DNA of 64,000 bases from JAFEDN01 sp963844565. Its GTDB lineage: Bacteria > Pseudomonadota > Gammaproteobacteria > Coxiellales > Coxiellaceae. Of the stretch, positions 44,877 through 54,870 are shown one piece after another. The notes below the pieces were generated by a model, which was not told the DNA's origin, did not search any database, and worked only from the letters and a program-made list of their open reading frames with translations. Position numbers and translations under genes: made by a program. The first letter of the stretch is position 1. Every line of letters starts with the position of its first letter. The stretch covers positions 434,001-498,000 of the forward strand of contig CAWJON010000001.1 in NCBI GenBank assembly GCA_963844565.1, in the 5' to 3' direction.

Positions 44877-47553
44877 ATGTCAAATTCTTTTGATTCAAAA
44901 AGCGAATTATCGGTTAACGGACAAAAATATACCTATTTTAGTTTGCCGGCCGCTGCAAAACAGTTAGGAAACATAGATCGTTTACCCTTTTCTTTAAAAA
45001 TAGTGTTAGAGAACCTGCTACGCCATGAAGATGGAAAAAAAGTAACCAAGCGGGATGTCGAAGCCATGGTAGAGTGGCTAAAAGAAAGACAATCTACGCA
45101 TGAAATCGCTTTTCACCCCACCCGAGTATTGATGCAAGATTTCACCGGCGTACCGGCGGTGGTGGATTTGGCGGCGATGCGCGCTGCTATGGCGAAAATG
45201 GGGGGGGATCCGAAAAAAATTAATCCGCTATGCCCAGTTGATTTGGTGATTGATCATTCCGTACAAGTCGACGAATTCGGCAACGCTAAGGCTTTCAAGG
45301 ACAATGTGGAATTTGAAATTGAACGCAACCACGAGCGCTACCAATTTTTAAAATGGGGGCAACAAGCCCTTAGCAATTTTCGCTTGGTTCCCCCAGGCAC
45401 CGGAATTTGCCATCAAGTTAATTTGGAATACTTGGGCAGAGGGATTTGGTCAAGCGAACAAAACGGTCAAAAAATGGCTTATCCTGATACTTTGGTCGGT
45501 ACCGATAGTCATACCACCATGATTAATGGCTTGGGTATTTTAGGTTGGGGAGTGGGTGGTATTGAAGCTGAAGCGGCTATGTTGGGCCAGCCCATTTCTA
45601 TGTTGATCCCAGAGGTTGTGGGGTTCAGACTTGAAGGAAAATTACGCGATGGCATTACCGCCACTGACTTAGTCCTAACGATAACCCAAATGTTACGCAA
45701 AAAGGGGCGTCGTTGGTAAATTTGTTGAATTTTTTGGGCCAGGTTTGCATGAACTAACAGTTGCTGACCGAGCCACCATCGGTAATATGGCTCCTGAATA
45801 TGGTGCGACTTGTGGATTGTTTCCCATTGATGATGAAACCATCAAATATTTAGAATTAACCAACCGAGACTCTGAGGTCATCGCCTTAGTGAAAGCCTAT
45901 AGTCAAGCTCAGGGTTTGTGGCATGACGCAAACTCGCCTGAACCATTCTATAGCGACATTTTGCATTTGCATTTAGATACCGTTGAATCTTGCCTGGCAG
46001 GGCCTAAACGCCCGCAGGATCGCGTCAGTATTGCAGAAATACGCAGAGTGACTGAGGAGACCATTCAGCAAGTGGGCAAGCAGCAACAAATGGAAAAACG
46101 TTTCCCAACTGCTGAAGGCTATGATATGGGTCACGGTGATGTGGTAATTGCCGCCATCACCAGTTGCACTAACACATCTAATCCCAGTGTAATGTTGGGC
46201 GCCGGCTTGGTTGCGAAAAAAGCAATAGAAAAAGGGTTGAACATTAAACCGTGGGTGAAAGCTTCTTTAGCCCCCGGCTCAAAAGTGGTAACCGATTATT
46301 TAACGAAAACTGGATTGACTCGTTATTTAAATCAATTGGGTTTTTACTTGGTTGGCTATGGCTGCACCACTTGCATCGGCAATTCAGGTCCTTTGCCAGA
46401 AACTGTAACCCAGGCGATTCAAGAAAATGATCTACTGGTGGGAGCGGTATTATCAGGAAATCGTAATTTTGAAGGCCGAATTCACCCGCTGACCAAAGCC
46501 AATTGGTTGGCTTCTCCGCCTTTGGTGGTTATTTATGCGTTGGCTGGCACCACGCGTATTGATTTACGTCATGAACCTTTGGGTAAAGATTTAAAAGGCA
46601 ATCCGGTTTACTTAAAAGATTTGTGGCCGTCAAAGCAAGAGATTGAAGAAGCGATGCATGGCGTTACTCAAGGTATGTTTTCTAAAGAATACGCCGAAGT
46701 GTTTGCTGGCGACGAGCAATGGAGAGAAATTCCGATCCCTGAAAGTACTACTTATCAATGGCAATCCGATTCAACCTACGTCCAGCATCCTCCTTTTTTT
46801 AACGATATGACACCGGAACCACAACCTTTAGCAGAAATCACCGAAGCCAGAATATTGGCTTTGTTGGGTGACAGTGTGACTACCGATCACATTTCACCAG
46901 CCGGATCCATTAAAGTCGACAGCCCAGCAGGGCGTTATTTGCAAGAAAAAGGCGTGAAACCGAGAGATTTTAATTCTTACGGGGCTAGGCGCGGAAATCA
47001 TGAAGTAATGATGCGAGGCACTTTTGCCAATATCCGAATCCGCAATGAAATGGTTCCTGGGGTTGAGGGTGGTGTTACTATGCATTATCCCGATAATAAA
47101 GTGTTATCTATTTATGATGCTGCTATGGAGTACAAAAAAGACCACGTCCCGTTAGTGATTGTTGCGGGTAAAGAATATGGCACAGGTTCTTCACGTGACT
47201 GGGCGGCAAAAGGTCCATTGTTATTAGGCGTTAAAGCAGTTATTGCTGAAAGTTTTGAACGTATTCATCGTTCCAATTTGATTGGGATGGGCGTATTACC
47301 ACTTGAATTTAAAGAAGGGATTAATCGCCAAACTTTGGGAATGCAGGGAAAAGAAAAGATTTCCATCGAAAACATCACCAAAAACCTGAAACCGGGAGCA
47401 GAATGTGTGATGAAAATTTTGCGAGAGAATGGCAAAACGGAGTCTGTCCCTCTGCGAATTCGTATAGATACGCAAGATGAAGTCGCTTATTTTCAAAATG
47501 GTGGAATTCTACAATATATGCTACGTCAAATGTTGAAAAGAGAAGGCGCATGA
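44877..47553 (+). pseudogene. acnA: Aconitate hydratase A, interrupted by a one-base insertion
   Basis: The ATG at 44877 (MSNSFDSKSEL, with GAGG upstream) opens a frame that runs to MLRKKG and then, instead of VVGKFVEFFGPGLHELTVAD, ends RRW-stop at 45719. Removing one G from the GGGG run at 45704-45707 restores the frame to the end at 47553, giving about 891 residues, the normal AcnA length. All three iron-sulphur ligands are in the second part (ITSCTNTSNP and GCTTCIG), as is the C-terminal swivel domain. The rest is well conserved, so the lesion is recent, a sequencing error, or rarely a slippage site. Aconitase makes isocitrate from citrate. The GST gene overlaps its end. Confidence 0.9.
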
Positions 47554-48263
47554 CAGAAATTATGTTAATCCTTTATCACTATCCGTTTTCCACCCATTCA
47601 CATAAGGTGCGGTTTTGTTTAGAAGAAATGGCATTGCCTTGGAAAAGTCATATTGTCGATCTAAAAAAACAAGAAAATCTATCTGAAGAATTTTTAAAAA
47701 TTAATCCGAATGGTATGGTTCCTGCTTTAATTCATGTGGATAAAATAATTTGTGAAAGTAATGTTATTTTAGAATATTTGAATGAAGTTTTTTTTGACAA
47801 TAAACTCATGCCAAAAGAAAGCATTCTGAAATCCGTTGTTCGAGAAGGTTTTGTAAACGAGCAAAATTTAACGGCTCATATAAGGTCATTAACTTTCGAT
47901 TGGTTTTTGCGAACCAATCGTCCTCCTCAGGAAATGCTGCAAAGTTTAGCCACTATTAATGAAAGTCATCCATTGCCGGCGCAAACAGCATTCTATAAGA
48001 ATTTACTACAAGGCATCAATTCTGAAGAACTTGATTTGGCTAAGAAAGTAATCCTTGCTCGATTAGGTCAGATTGATAAATTTCTTGAAAAAAACCAGAC
48101 AGAATATTTGGTAAGCGATGAATTCTCTTTGGCAGATATCGCCTGGGCGCCGCTAATTCGTCGATTGGAGCTGCTTAATATCGAAATTAAACATTTCAAA
48201 TTCTTAACAGAGTGGTGGGAAAGAGTCAAAAAAAGAGCTGCCTTTATCAAAGCCTCAATGTAG
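47550..48263 (+). CDS. Glutathione S-transferase family protein
   Basis: 237 residues. The N-terminal thioredoxin-like domain has LYHYPFSTHSHKVRFCLEEMALPW, the cis-Pro region NGMVPALIHVDK and the glutathione-contact ESNVILEYLNE. The all-helical C-terminal domain has DEFSLADIAWAPLIRRLE. The substrate is unknown. Starts at 47550 and 47562 are both possible; the first overlaps the acnA stop as ATGA. Confidence 0.88.
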   Translation: MTEIMLILYHYPFSTHSHKVRFCLEEMALPWKSHIVDLKKQENLSEEFLKINPNGMVPALIHVDKIICESNVILEYLNEVFFDNKLMPKESILKSVVREGFVNEQNLTAHIRSLTFDWFLRTNRPPQEMLQSLATINESHPLPAQTAFYKNLLQGINSEELDLAKKVILARLGQIDKFLEKNQTEYLVSDEFSLADIAWAPLIRRLELLNIEIKHFKFLTEWWERVKKRAAFIKASM

Positions 48264-48276
48264 ATTTTTTCTTGCC

Positions 48277-48411
48277 TTATTTTTCCTGTGCAGATTTACT
48301 ATGCGATGCTTTAAGCTCAAGTTTTTTTTCATGGCTAATAATCAAAATACCACCTAACAATACAAAAATTCCTGCAATAGCTATTGGCACAAATGATAAA
48401 ATTGTATTCAT
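48277..48411 (-). CDS. Very small membrane protein
   Basis: 44 residues, starting at an ATG at 48411 that overlaps the stop of the preceding gene as ATGA. It has a single membrane helix at about 4-25 (ILSFVPIAIAGIFVLLGGILII) and a basic, polar cytoplasmic tail (HEKKLELKASHSK). The translational coupling to the gene at 48408 argues that it is real. Unknown function. Confidence 0.55.
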   Translation of the reverse strand: MNTILSFVPIAIAGIFVLLGGILIISHEKKLELKASHSKSAQEK

Positions 48412-48626
48412 TGTTTTTCTCCACGCTTTCTGATGCCAAAGTAGAGGGCTATACTACCAATCACTGTAATAGAGATTGATGCCCATAACATACTAACAGG
48501 GTCAATACCTACATAATGGTAAACAAATACGCCTACCACGCCTGCCGTGATAAAGTTGACCCCGATCTTTCTCAATTCCTCCTTTAAGGCTGGGAAACTA
48601 ATATGTCTTTCAATTCGTTCTAGCAT
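48408..48626 (-). CDS. Small membrane protein with two helices
   Basis: 72 residues from the ATG at 48626 (MLERIERHISF), with GGGAA upstream; a TTG one codon earlier also fits. An amphipathic N-terminal stretch is followed by two membrane helices at about 24-41 (VNFITAGVVGVFVYHYVG) and about 46-64 (SMLWASISITVIGSIALYFGI), then a basic end (RKRGEKQ). It is coupled to the 44-residue protein that follows. No family recognised. Confidence 0.6.
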   Translation of the reverse strand: MLERIERHISFPALKEELRKIGVNFITAGVVGVFVYHYVGIDPVSMLWASISITVIGSIALYFGIRKRGEKQ

Positions 48627-48725
48627 CAAAGTTCCCTGTATTAATTATATATGAAGACGCCACTAAAAACTATATTAACATAATATATTTGATTAAAAAA
48701 TGAATTTCAAGGATATATAGTGTAT

Positions 48726-48769
48726 CAACTATTTGTGAGTGCGATCAATCCGCTATCGCACAATAGTTG
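48726..48769. terminator. Long hairpin downstream of the YgjP-like gene
   Basis: CAACTATT with TGCGAT on the left pairs with ATCGCA and AATAGTTG on the right, with a small bulge, around a 9-base loop. It lies 7 bases beyond the stop of the minus-strand gene at 48776 and could terminate it, although the T tract is short. Confidence 0.5.
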
Positions 48770-48775
48770 AACTCT

Positions 48776-49510
48776 TTATTGAGTTAACCAGCAGGGAACT
48801 AAATTTTCCATTCTGGAAGAGGCACGCCGATGAAGTTGCCAGTTTTCATCATATTTTTCCAATAACTTCCAAAATTTTGCAGAATGATTTAAATGGATGG
48901 TATGGCAAAGTTCATGTAAAAGAATATGGCGGGTTAATTCGGGCTGGAGGAAGATTAAGCGGAAATTTAAATTAATATTTCCAGAAGCGGAGCAACTGCC
49001 CCACCTTGTTTTTTGATCACGAATCGCAATTTTTTTATAATTAAATCCGTAGTTGTTTCCTAATGTTTTTAAGTAATCAGTCAAAAAAAATTGTGCTTTC
49101 TCTTGCAACCATCGTTTTAAAATAAATTGACAAAGTTCAATCTTCTCAATATCTCCATAAACAACTAATTCTTGGTGCGCTCTAGCTAATATTTTTGGAG
49201 TGTTATTAAGTGCGGGCAGATAATGAATCTGCCATTTTTCATTACAAGCGCGCAAATGCAGTTCATTGGGGAGTATGAGTTTACTCTGTTGTTGGGAAGT
49301 AAGTTGATGTATCAATTTTAAATTTTTTTCAATCCAAATTCGTTTGTTCTGAATAAAACTTAAAACTTCCTCCTCTCGACAACGGCGAGGCAAGACAATT
49401 TCAAAACCTTTTTTCGGAGATATTCTCAAAGTAACTCGGCGTGAACGCGCACTGCGGCGAATAGAGTGCGGCGGTAACCAGGGAAGCGTTTGTATGGCAT
49501 CGATCAACAT
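48776..49510 (-). CDS. YgjP/SprT-like (DUF45) zinc metalloprotease
   Basis: 244 residues. The zinc motif HELCH lies in ILLHELCHTIHLNHSAKFW near 200-218, and the family motifs RSRRVTLRI and KTRWGSCSASGNINLNFRL are present. This family has a nucleic-acid or protein-linked protease fold; YgjP function is not firmly known. The gene ends near a hairpin at 48.73 kb and starts next to the foldback repeat at 49.57 kb. Confidence 0.9.
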   Translation of the reverse strand: MLIDAIQTLPWLPPHSIRRSARSRRVTLRISPKKGFEIVLPRRCREEEVLSFIQNKRIWIEKNLKLIHQLTSQQQSKLILPNELHLRACNEKWQIHYLPALNNTPKILARAHQELVVYGDIEKIELCQFILKRWLQEKAQFFLTDYLKTLGNNYGFNYKKIAIRDQKTRWGSCSASGNINLNFRLIFLQPELTRHILLHELCHTIHLNHSAKFWKLLEKYDENWQLHRRASSRMENLVPCWLTQ

Positions 49511-49567
49511 AAATTACTCAAAAAATTTTTCTTATTTTAACACAAACTCCAGTTTTTAGTTTAATAG

Positions 49568-49858
49568 TGCGGTGTAGATTTCGTGATCTAAACCGACTCC
49601 GCCTTATTCCGCGACATCCGCCTGTGAGCTTTGCAACGGGTGTCAGTGGAGATGTTTTCGCGCGCAGTGCAGCCATTTTTGAACATGACCAGAGTGATAA
49701 AAGTTCACTCCATACAATGGCGCTACGAAGTATTACACCAGCTATAATGGCGTAACGAGCACGAAAATATCTCCACTGACGGGACCCGTTACGCCAATCC
49801 TGCGAGTAGGCGGATGTCGCGGAATAAGGCGGAGTGCGTTTAGTTTTCGAGGGGTTAA
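49568..49858. repeat. Foldback (MITE-like) element, copy 2
   Basis: About 290 bp in the gene-free gap 49511-49870. The ends are inverted repeats with CTCCGCCTTATTCCGCGACA and its complement (near 49596-49622 and 49810-49837). The core of about 170 bp matches the left half of the 13.85 kb copy but in opposite orientation, so it has flipped between the ends. Inside it GTCAGTGGAGATGTTTTCG pairs with CGAAAATATCTCCACTGAC, making a further inverted repeat. The frame of 118 codons that crosses it is incidental. Confidence 0.88.
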
Positions 49859-49870
49859 CACAAACATAAA

Positions 49871-51307
49871 TCAATTAGTTATTGTTTTTTTAAATTCATC
49901 AATAAAACGTTGGCGAGTATATTTTAAATCAACGATGGCTTGTGGATAATTTAATTTTTTCAATAATAAAGGGGCGCGATGCGTGGGGTCATGAATTTGT
50001 AGGTTGTTTAATGAAGCCAGTTCAGGGCAATACTGGCGAATGAATGCGCCTTGTGGATCGAAACGTTCACTTTGCGTCACGGGATTGAAAACACGGAAGT
50101 AAGGCACGGCGTCAACGCCGGTGGAGGCGCACCATTGCCAGCCGCCATTATTAGCGGCTAAATCACCGTCAATTAATTGATTCATGAAGTAACTTTCCCC
50201 TAAGCGCCAATCTAGAAATAAATTTTTCGCTAAGAACATAGCCGTGATCATGCGCAAACGATTGTGCATCCAACCCGTGCTGTTTAATTGCCGCATTGCC
50301 GCATCAACTATAGGATAACCGGTTTTGCCGCGCTGCCAGGCTTCAAGTAAGGACTCGTCGTAATGCCAATTTAATTTCTCTGATCGCAATTGATAAGGTT
50401 TGTTCATGGAAACTCTTGGCGCAGCGATAAGTATAGATTTATAAAAATCGCGCCAGATCAGTTCATTCATCCAGGTTATTATCCCAGTGTTACCCGTGGT
50501 CAATTTTTTATTGTTAGCTTGATAAGCAGCTAAAAAACATTCCCGGGGAGATAGCATTCCCGTAGCTAAATAAGGTGAAAGCAAGCTGGTGCCGGAAAGG
50601 GCAGGGAAATCTCTGGTCTTTTGGTAATTTGAAATTTTCTGGTCTATAAATTCATCTAACCGTTTTCTGGCCGAGGACTCGCCACTGGGCCACAAATTCT
50701 TATCGATGGTAGATTTGAAATTTCGTAGTCGCAGAGGAATTTCTGCAGGCGCAATAGCTAGGGGCGATTGCTTTTTGGGACTCGGTAATAATTTTAGAAT
50801 TGGTTTTTTTTCAAAACAGCGATACCAAGCATTTTTATACGGAGTGAATACTTTAAAAAAACTGCCTTGAGCGGTTCTCACCGCTGCGGGATCAATTATA
50901 ACCGTGTCATCATAAGAATAAGCATGAATTTCGTGTGATTCAAGAAGTTTTTCAACGATTTGATCGCGGCGGCTTTCATTAATTTCGTACTGACGATTAA
51001 AGAATAAAGCCGTGGCTTGATGTTGTTTCATCAAACGCAAAAAGTCATTAGCTAAATCCTGATTATTTTCTGATTTTAGAATAATCAAAGGAATGTTATA
51101 TTTTTTCAAATCTTCTTGCAGTGCGTTTAATCCGCGAAGTGTAAATTCAACTCGACAGGCGGCTGTTGCATGGTCATGCCAACCCTGAATATTCAGATGA
51201 TAAACGCCGATGATTTGCGAACACTTTTGGGTCGCAAAATAAAGCGCGTGGTTGTCTAGCAGACGCAAATCCTCTCTGAACCAGACAATACCTACGAGAT
51301 GTTTCAT
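49871..51307 (-). CDS. phrB: Deoxyribodipyrimidine photolyase
   Basis: 478 residues from the ATG at 51307 (MKHLVGIVWFREDLRLLDNHAL), which is the normal start; a longer frame reaches 51370 across the end of the previous gene. FAD-binding motifs are TGYPIVDAAMRQLNSTGWMHNRLRM and WQWCASTGVDAVPYFRVFNP. It uses blue light to repair cyclobutane pyrimidine dimers. The length and motifs fit a class I CPD photolyase. Light repair hints at an environmental phase in the life cycle. Confidence 0.95.
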   Translation of the reverse strand: MKHLVGIVWFREDLRLLDNHALYFATQKCSQIIGVYHLNIQGWHDHATAACRVEFTLRGLNALQEDLKKYNIPLIILKSENNQDLANDFLRLMKQHQATALFFNRQYEINESRRDQIVEKLLESHEIHAYSYDDTVIIDPAAVRTAQGSFFKVFTPYKNAWYRCFEKKPILKLLPSPKKQSPLAIAPAEIPLRLRNFKSTIDKNLWPSGESSARKRLDEFIDQKISNYQKTRDFPALSGTSLLSPYLATGMLSPRECFLAAYQANNKKLTTGNTGIITWMNELIWRDFYKSILIAAPRVSMNKPYQLRSEKLNWHYDESLLEAWQRGKTGYPIVDAAMRQLNSTGWMHNRLRMITAMFLAKNLFLDWRLGESYFMNQLIDGDLAANNGGWQWCASTGVDAVPYFRVFNPVTQSERFDPQGAFIRQYCPELASLNNLQIHDPTHRAPLLLKKLNYPQAIVDLKYTRQRFIDEFKKTITN

Positions 51308-51326
51308 TAGACCAAAGTTGCCATGG

Positions 51327-51833
51327 TTAATTAGAACGTCTTCCAGATAACTCAACCTGCTGTTGAGCAACTTTTCGAAATTTCAGTGGATTGGGAATAT
51401 AAAAAAATGGATCTTCCGTGCCGCCGGTGCCAACAACTCGCAAGGTGCCATAACCAAAAATTCTGCCGGGAATGCTTTGGTTGACATTGATAGCCTCCAC
51501 TTTATCCATAAAAAGTTCTAATGAATTGGTTCTAATCCAACCCGTTTTAATCATTATGCGTCTGTTGGTGATGCCGTATTCTGAGGTGTGATAGCTGATA
51601 TAGGAATCAATGCCGGTAAAAATGGCGACAACAAAGCAAACTAAAGTCGCCAATTGTCCTAATGAAAAAGGCAGAAAAGGCATGCGTGTTGAAAAACGAG
51701 TCCCCCCGCCATGCGAAGCAAAAAATATAGCCAGTATAAACATAAACACTGGTAAGACAAAAATAATCCAATGCATTTTTGAAAAATAAATCAGCTTTTC
51801 AGTGGGTAATAAATTGTCTTTTATAAAACTCAT
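51327..51833 (-). CDS. Membrane protein with bacterial PH domain (YdbS/YdbT-like)
   Basis: 168 residues. Two membrane helices lie at about 22-43 (WIIFVLPVFMFILAIFFA) and about 57-75, followed by the bPH_2 domain (YGITNRRIMIKTGWIRTNSLELFMDKVEAINVNQ and IFGYGTLRVVGTGGTEDPF). Function unknown; such proteins sit in the inner membrane. The start overlaps the parC stop as ATGA, so it is coupled to parC. Confidence 0.88.
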   Translation of the reverse strand: MSFIKDNLLPTEKLIYFSKMHWIIFVLPVFMFILAIFFASHGGGTRFSTRMPFLPFSLGQLATLVCFVVAIFTGIDSYISYHTSEYGITNRRIMIKTGWIRTNSLELFMDKVEAINVNQSIPGRIFGYGTLRVVGTGGTEDPFFYIPNPLKFRKVAQQQVELSGRRSN

Positions 51834-54067
51834 AATGAAATTTTCTCAACTTGACGAAAACCGCGGGGTAATAAATTGCCACGCTGACCACGTTGACCGA
51901 CAAAATTCGCCACATCCTTGGGGCTAATTTTTAATTCGCGTTTTCCCGAAATTAGCGTAATTGCTTGGTTTTTCGGAAATACGGCTAGTGCGGTGATAAA
52001 TTCTTCACGTTTAATGGCGCGCTGACTGGGAATTTGAATAATTTTATTGCCTTTGCCGCGCACTAATTCCGGCAGATCGGCCACTGGAAATACTAAAAAA
52101 CGCCCTTCATTGGTGATAACGCCAATCAACTCATTTTTTTTATCCGTAATTCGTTGTGGCTTTAGTACTTTGGCTTCACTAGGCAGTTTTAATACGGCTT
52201 TGCCGGTTCGAGTTTTAGAAATTAAATCTTGGGTTTTGGTAATAAAACCATAGCCAAAGTCTGAAGCAAACACATATTCGTTTTCAGGCTCATCTAAAAT
52301 TACTGCAATGAAAGTCGCGCCTTGAGCAGGTTGTAAGTACTTAGTTAAGGGGTCACCCTGGCCACGCGCTGAAGGTAAAGTATGTGCAGGGATGGAGTAA
52401 CTTTTTCCTTCGCTGTCGATTAATACCGCTTGCATTTGGCTTTTTCCTGCCACTTGCATTAGAAAATCGTCGCCCGCTCGATAACTTAAGTTTTCACCCG
52501 CCACATCATGACCTTTGGCGGCGCGCACCCAACCTTGTTGAGAGATAACAACAGTAACGGGTTCTGCAGGAATAATTTCTTCTTCACGCAGCGCTTGAGC
52601 TGGAGCGCGACTCACAATTGGGGAGCGGCGCTCATCGCCATAGAGTTCCTTATCCGCTTGGATTTCTTTTTTAACCAGATTTTTTAATTTGGTATCGGAT
52701 TGAAGTATTTTTTGTAACTCTTCTTGTTCTTTAGCCAGTTCTTTTTGCTCAGCACGAATTTTCATTTCTTCTAATTTGGCTAAGTGGCGAAGTTTGGTTT
52801 CTAAGATGGCGTCGGCTTGAATTTCTGACAAAGCAAAATGTTTCATCAGCACGGGTTTGGGATGGTCTTCGCGGCGGATGATAGCGATCACTTCATCTAA
52901 ATTCAAATAAGCGATTAGCAAGCCATCTAAAATATGTAAGCGGTCAGTCACTTGATTTAAGCGGAACTCCAAGCGTCTATGCACCGTTTGCAAACGAAAT
53001 TTTAGCCATTCATGCAACAGGCTTAATAAATCTTTGACCTTTGGTCGCCCATCTAGCCCAATCATATTTAGATTGATACGATAATTTCGTTCAAGATCAG
53101 TGGTGGCGAATAAATGCCCCATCAGGGCATCAACATCCACACGATTTGATCGTGGAGTAATCACCAAACGTGTGGGAAACTCATGGTCAGATTCATCTCT
53201 AAGGTCACTGACGTTAGGTAGTTTTTTAGCAAGCATCTGAGCCGCGATTTGTTCTAATATTTTTGCTCCAGAAACCTGATAAGGCAGAGCATTAATAACG
53301 ATATCGCCATCCTCAACTGTATAGATTGCGCGCATGCGGACACTGCCTTGTCCATTTGCATACACGGCCCGAATTTCTTCAGGAGGCGTAATTATTTCAG
53401 CAGCTGTAGGATAATCAGGACCTTTAACGAAATTGAGTAAATCTGGTAACGAGGCTTTTGGATGATCTAACAAATGCATACAAGCATCTGCTACCTCGCA
53501 CAAATTATGGGGGGGGATATCGGTCGCCATTCCCACCGCAATGCCCATCGTGCCGTTTAACAAAACATTAGGCAGCCGATCTGGCAGCACCATCGGTTCC
53601 ATTAAAGTGCCATCAAAATTAGGTCTCCAATCGACAGTACCTTGTTCTAATTCAGCGAGTAGTGTTTGCGCATAAGGCGTCATTCTTGCTTCGGTGTAAC
53701 GCATCGCCGCGAAGGATTTTGGATCATCGGGGGATCCCCAATTGCCTTGGCCATCAACTAACGGATAGCGATAATTAAAATCTTGCGCCATCAGCACCAT
53801 GGCTTCATAACAGGCGGCATCTCCGTGAGGATGGTATTTACCTAACACGTCACCAATTGTACGCGTAGACTTCTTGTACTTAGCTCCCGCTCTAAGCCCT
53901 AACTCAGACATGGCATAAATAATCCGTCTTTGCACGGGCTTGAGACCGTCGCCAATGTTAGGTAAAGCCCTATCTAAAATGACGTACATGGAATAATTTA
54001 GATAAGCCTTTTCAGTAAATTCACTGAGAGGTTGTTGTTCTAATTGCGATTGATCTGTATTTGCCAT
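51830..54067 (-). CDS. parC: DNA topoisomerase IV subunit A
   Basis: 745 residues, normal for ParC. The N-terminal block is NYSMYVILDRALPNIGDGLKPVQRR. The catalytic Tyr lies in FAAMRYTEARM near 124. C-terminal beta-pinwheel repeats follow. The quinolone-determining stretch reads HPHGDAACYEAM, with Ala84 where E. coli has Ser80; Glu88 matches E. coli Glu84. With ParE it decatenates daughter chromosomes. The bPH-domain gene follows as an ATGA overlap. Confidence 0.96.
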   Translation of the reverse strand: MANTDQSQLEQQPLSEFTEKAYLNYSMYVILDRALPNIGDGLKPVQRRIIYAMSELGLRAGAKYKKSTRTIGDVLGKYHPHGDAACYEAMVLMAQDFNYRYPLVDGQGNWGSPDDPKSFAAMRYTEARMTPYAQTLLAELEQGTVDWRPNFDGTLMEPMVLPDRLPNVLLNGTMGIAVGMATDIPPHNLCEVADACMHLLDHPKASLPDLLNFVKGPDYPTAAEIITPPEEIRAVYANGQGSVRMRAIYTVEDGDIVINALPYQVSGAKILEQIAAQMLAKKLPNVSDLRDESDHEFPTRLVITPRSNRVDVDALMGHLFATTDLERNYRINLNMIGLDGRPKVKDLLSLLHEWLKFRLQTVHRRLEFRLNQVTDRLHILDGLLIAYLNLDEVIAIIRREDHPKPVLMKHFALSEIQADAILETKLRHLAKLEEMKIRAEQKELAKEQEELQKILQSDTKLKNLVKKEIQADKELYGDERRSPIVSRAPAQALREEEIIPAEPVTVVISQQGWVRAAKGHDVAGENLSYRAGDDFLMQVAGKSQMQAVLIDSEGKSYSIPAHTLPSARGQGDPLTKYLQPAQGATFIAVILDEPENEYVFASDFGYGFITKTQDLISKTRTGKAVLKLPSEAKVLKPQRITDKKNELIGVITNEGRFLVFPVADLPELVRGKGNKIIQIPSQRAIKREEFITALAVFPKNQAITLISGKRELKISPKDVANFVGQRGQRGNLLPRGFRQVEKISL

Positions 54068-54131
54068 AATAATTAAGTTCTTAAAAAAGTTGAAAGCTGC
54101 GCTCTATAGAATTTTATGCTAACTTAACAGC

Positions 54132-54773
54132 ATGAACAAGCGACACTACTCCTTCGTTGATCAAATCATAATCCAATTTGAACATGGATTGTCAACGCTC
54201 TGCGGTGATAGGCCTGCTTCCCGCCCAAGTCCAGCTGAAAATTTATCGGAACCTACCCTAACACGGGCTGAACAACGTTACAGTGCTTCGCTTATGCGCG
54301 TCAATCATGCTGGGGAAGTTTGTGCGCAAGCCTTATACTATGGTCAACTAACCTGTGCGCGCTCGCCGCAAGTTCGAGAAGTTCTGGAGAAAGCCGCTTT
54401 AGAGGAAAATGATCATTTAGCCTGGACCAAACAACGTATTCGGGAACTGCATTCGCATACCAGTTGGTTAAACCCTTTTTGGTACACAAACTCTTATCTT
54501 CTGGGGATGTTAGCCGGTTTAGTTAAAGATCAAATGGGATTGGGTTTTGTGGAAGAAACCGAACGTCAAGTTTCAGAACATTTAAATAAACATTTGCGAA
54601 AAATGCCGGTTGCGGATATAAAAAGTCGAAAAATTATTGAAAAAATGCGCTTAGACGAGCAGCGCCACGGCTTTGCCGCCACGGAAGCCGGCGCAGCCAC
54701 ATTACCAACGCCAATCAAAAAAGCAATGTTTTGCTTATCAAAAGTGATGACAACGCTCTCCGCTTGGATTTAA
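54132..54773 (+). CDS. coq7: 3-demethoxyubiquinol 3-hydroxylase (Coq7/UbiF-type)
   Basis: 213 residues. The diiron ligand motifs are visible: RVNHAGEVCAQALYYGQ (first Glu), LEENDHLAWTKQRI (Glu and His), VEETERQVSEHL and RLDEQRHGFAA (Glu and His). It performs the last hydroxylation of the ubiquinone ring, replacing the flavin enzyme UbiF. Divergent from parC, with a short shared upstream region. Confidence 0.95.
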   Translation: MNKRHYSFVDQIIIQFEHGLSTLCGDRPASRPSPAENLSEPTLTRAEQRYSASLMRVNHAGEVCAQALYYGQLTCARSPQVREVLEKAALEENDHLAWTKQRIRELHSHTSWLNPFWYTNSYLLGMLAGLVKDQMGLGFVEETERQVSEHLNKHLRKMPVADIKSRKIIEKMRLDEQRHGFAATEAGAATLPTPIKKAMFCLSKVMTTLSAWI

Positions 54774-54870
54774 AGAAATTTAGGACTGTGGTAGGTGATC
54801 CCGGATTTTAAGATATTGAATCACATTCTAAGCGCAGAATCAGACTTGAAGGGTCCGGGCTATTTTTGAT

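Noticed and set aside
44877..45719. Programmed frameshift in acnA
   Set aside because: No known precedent in this gene and no stimulatory structure seen; a simple one-base insertion or read error explains it better.
49518..49874. 118-codon minus-strand frame across the foldback element
   Set aside because: It follows the repeat ends, has typical composition of a repeat read in a chance frame (many Arg, Ser, Trp), and the matching core at 13.9 kb is not open over the same length.
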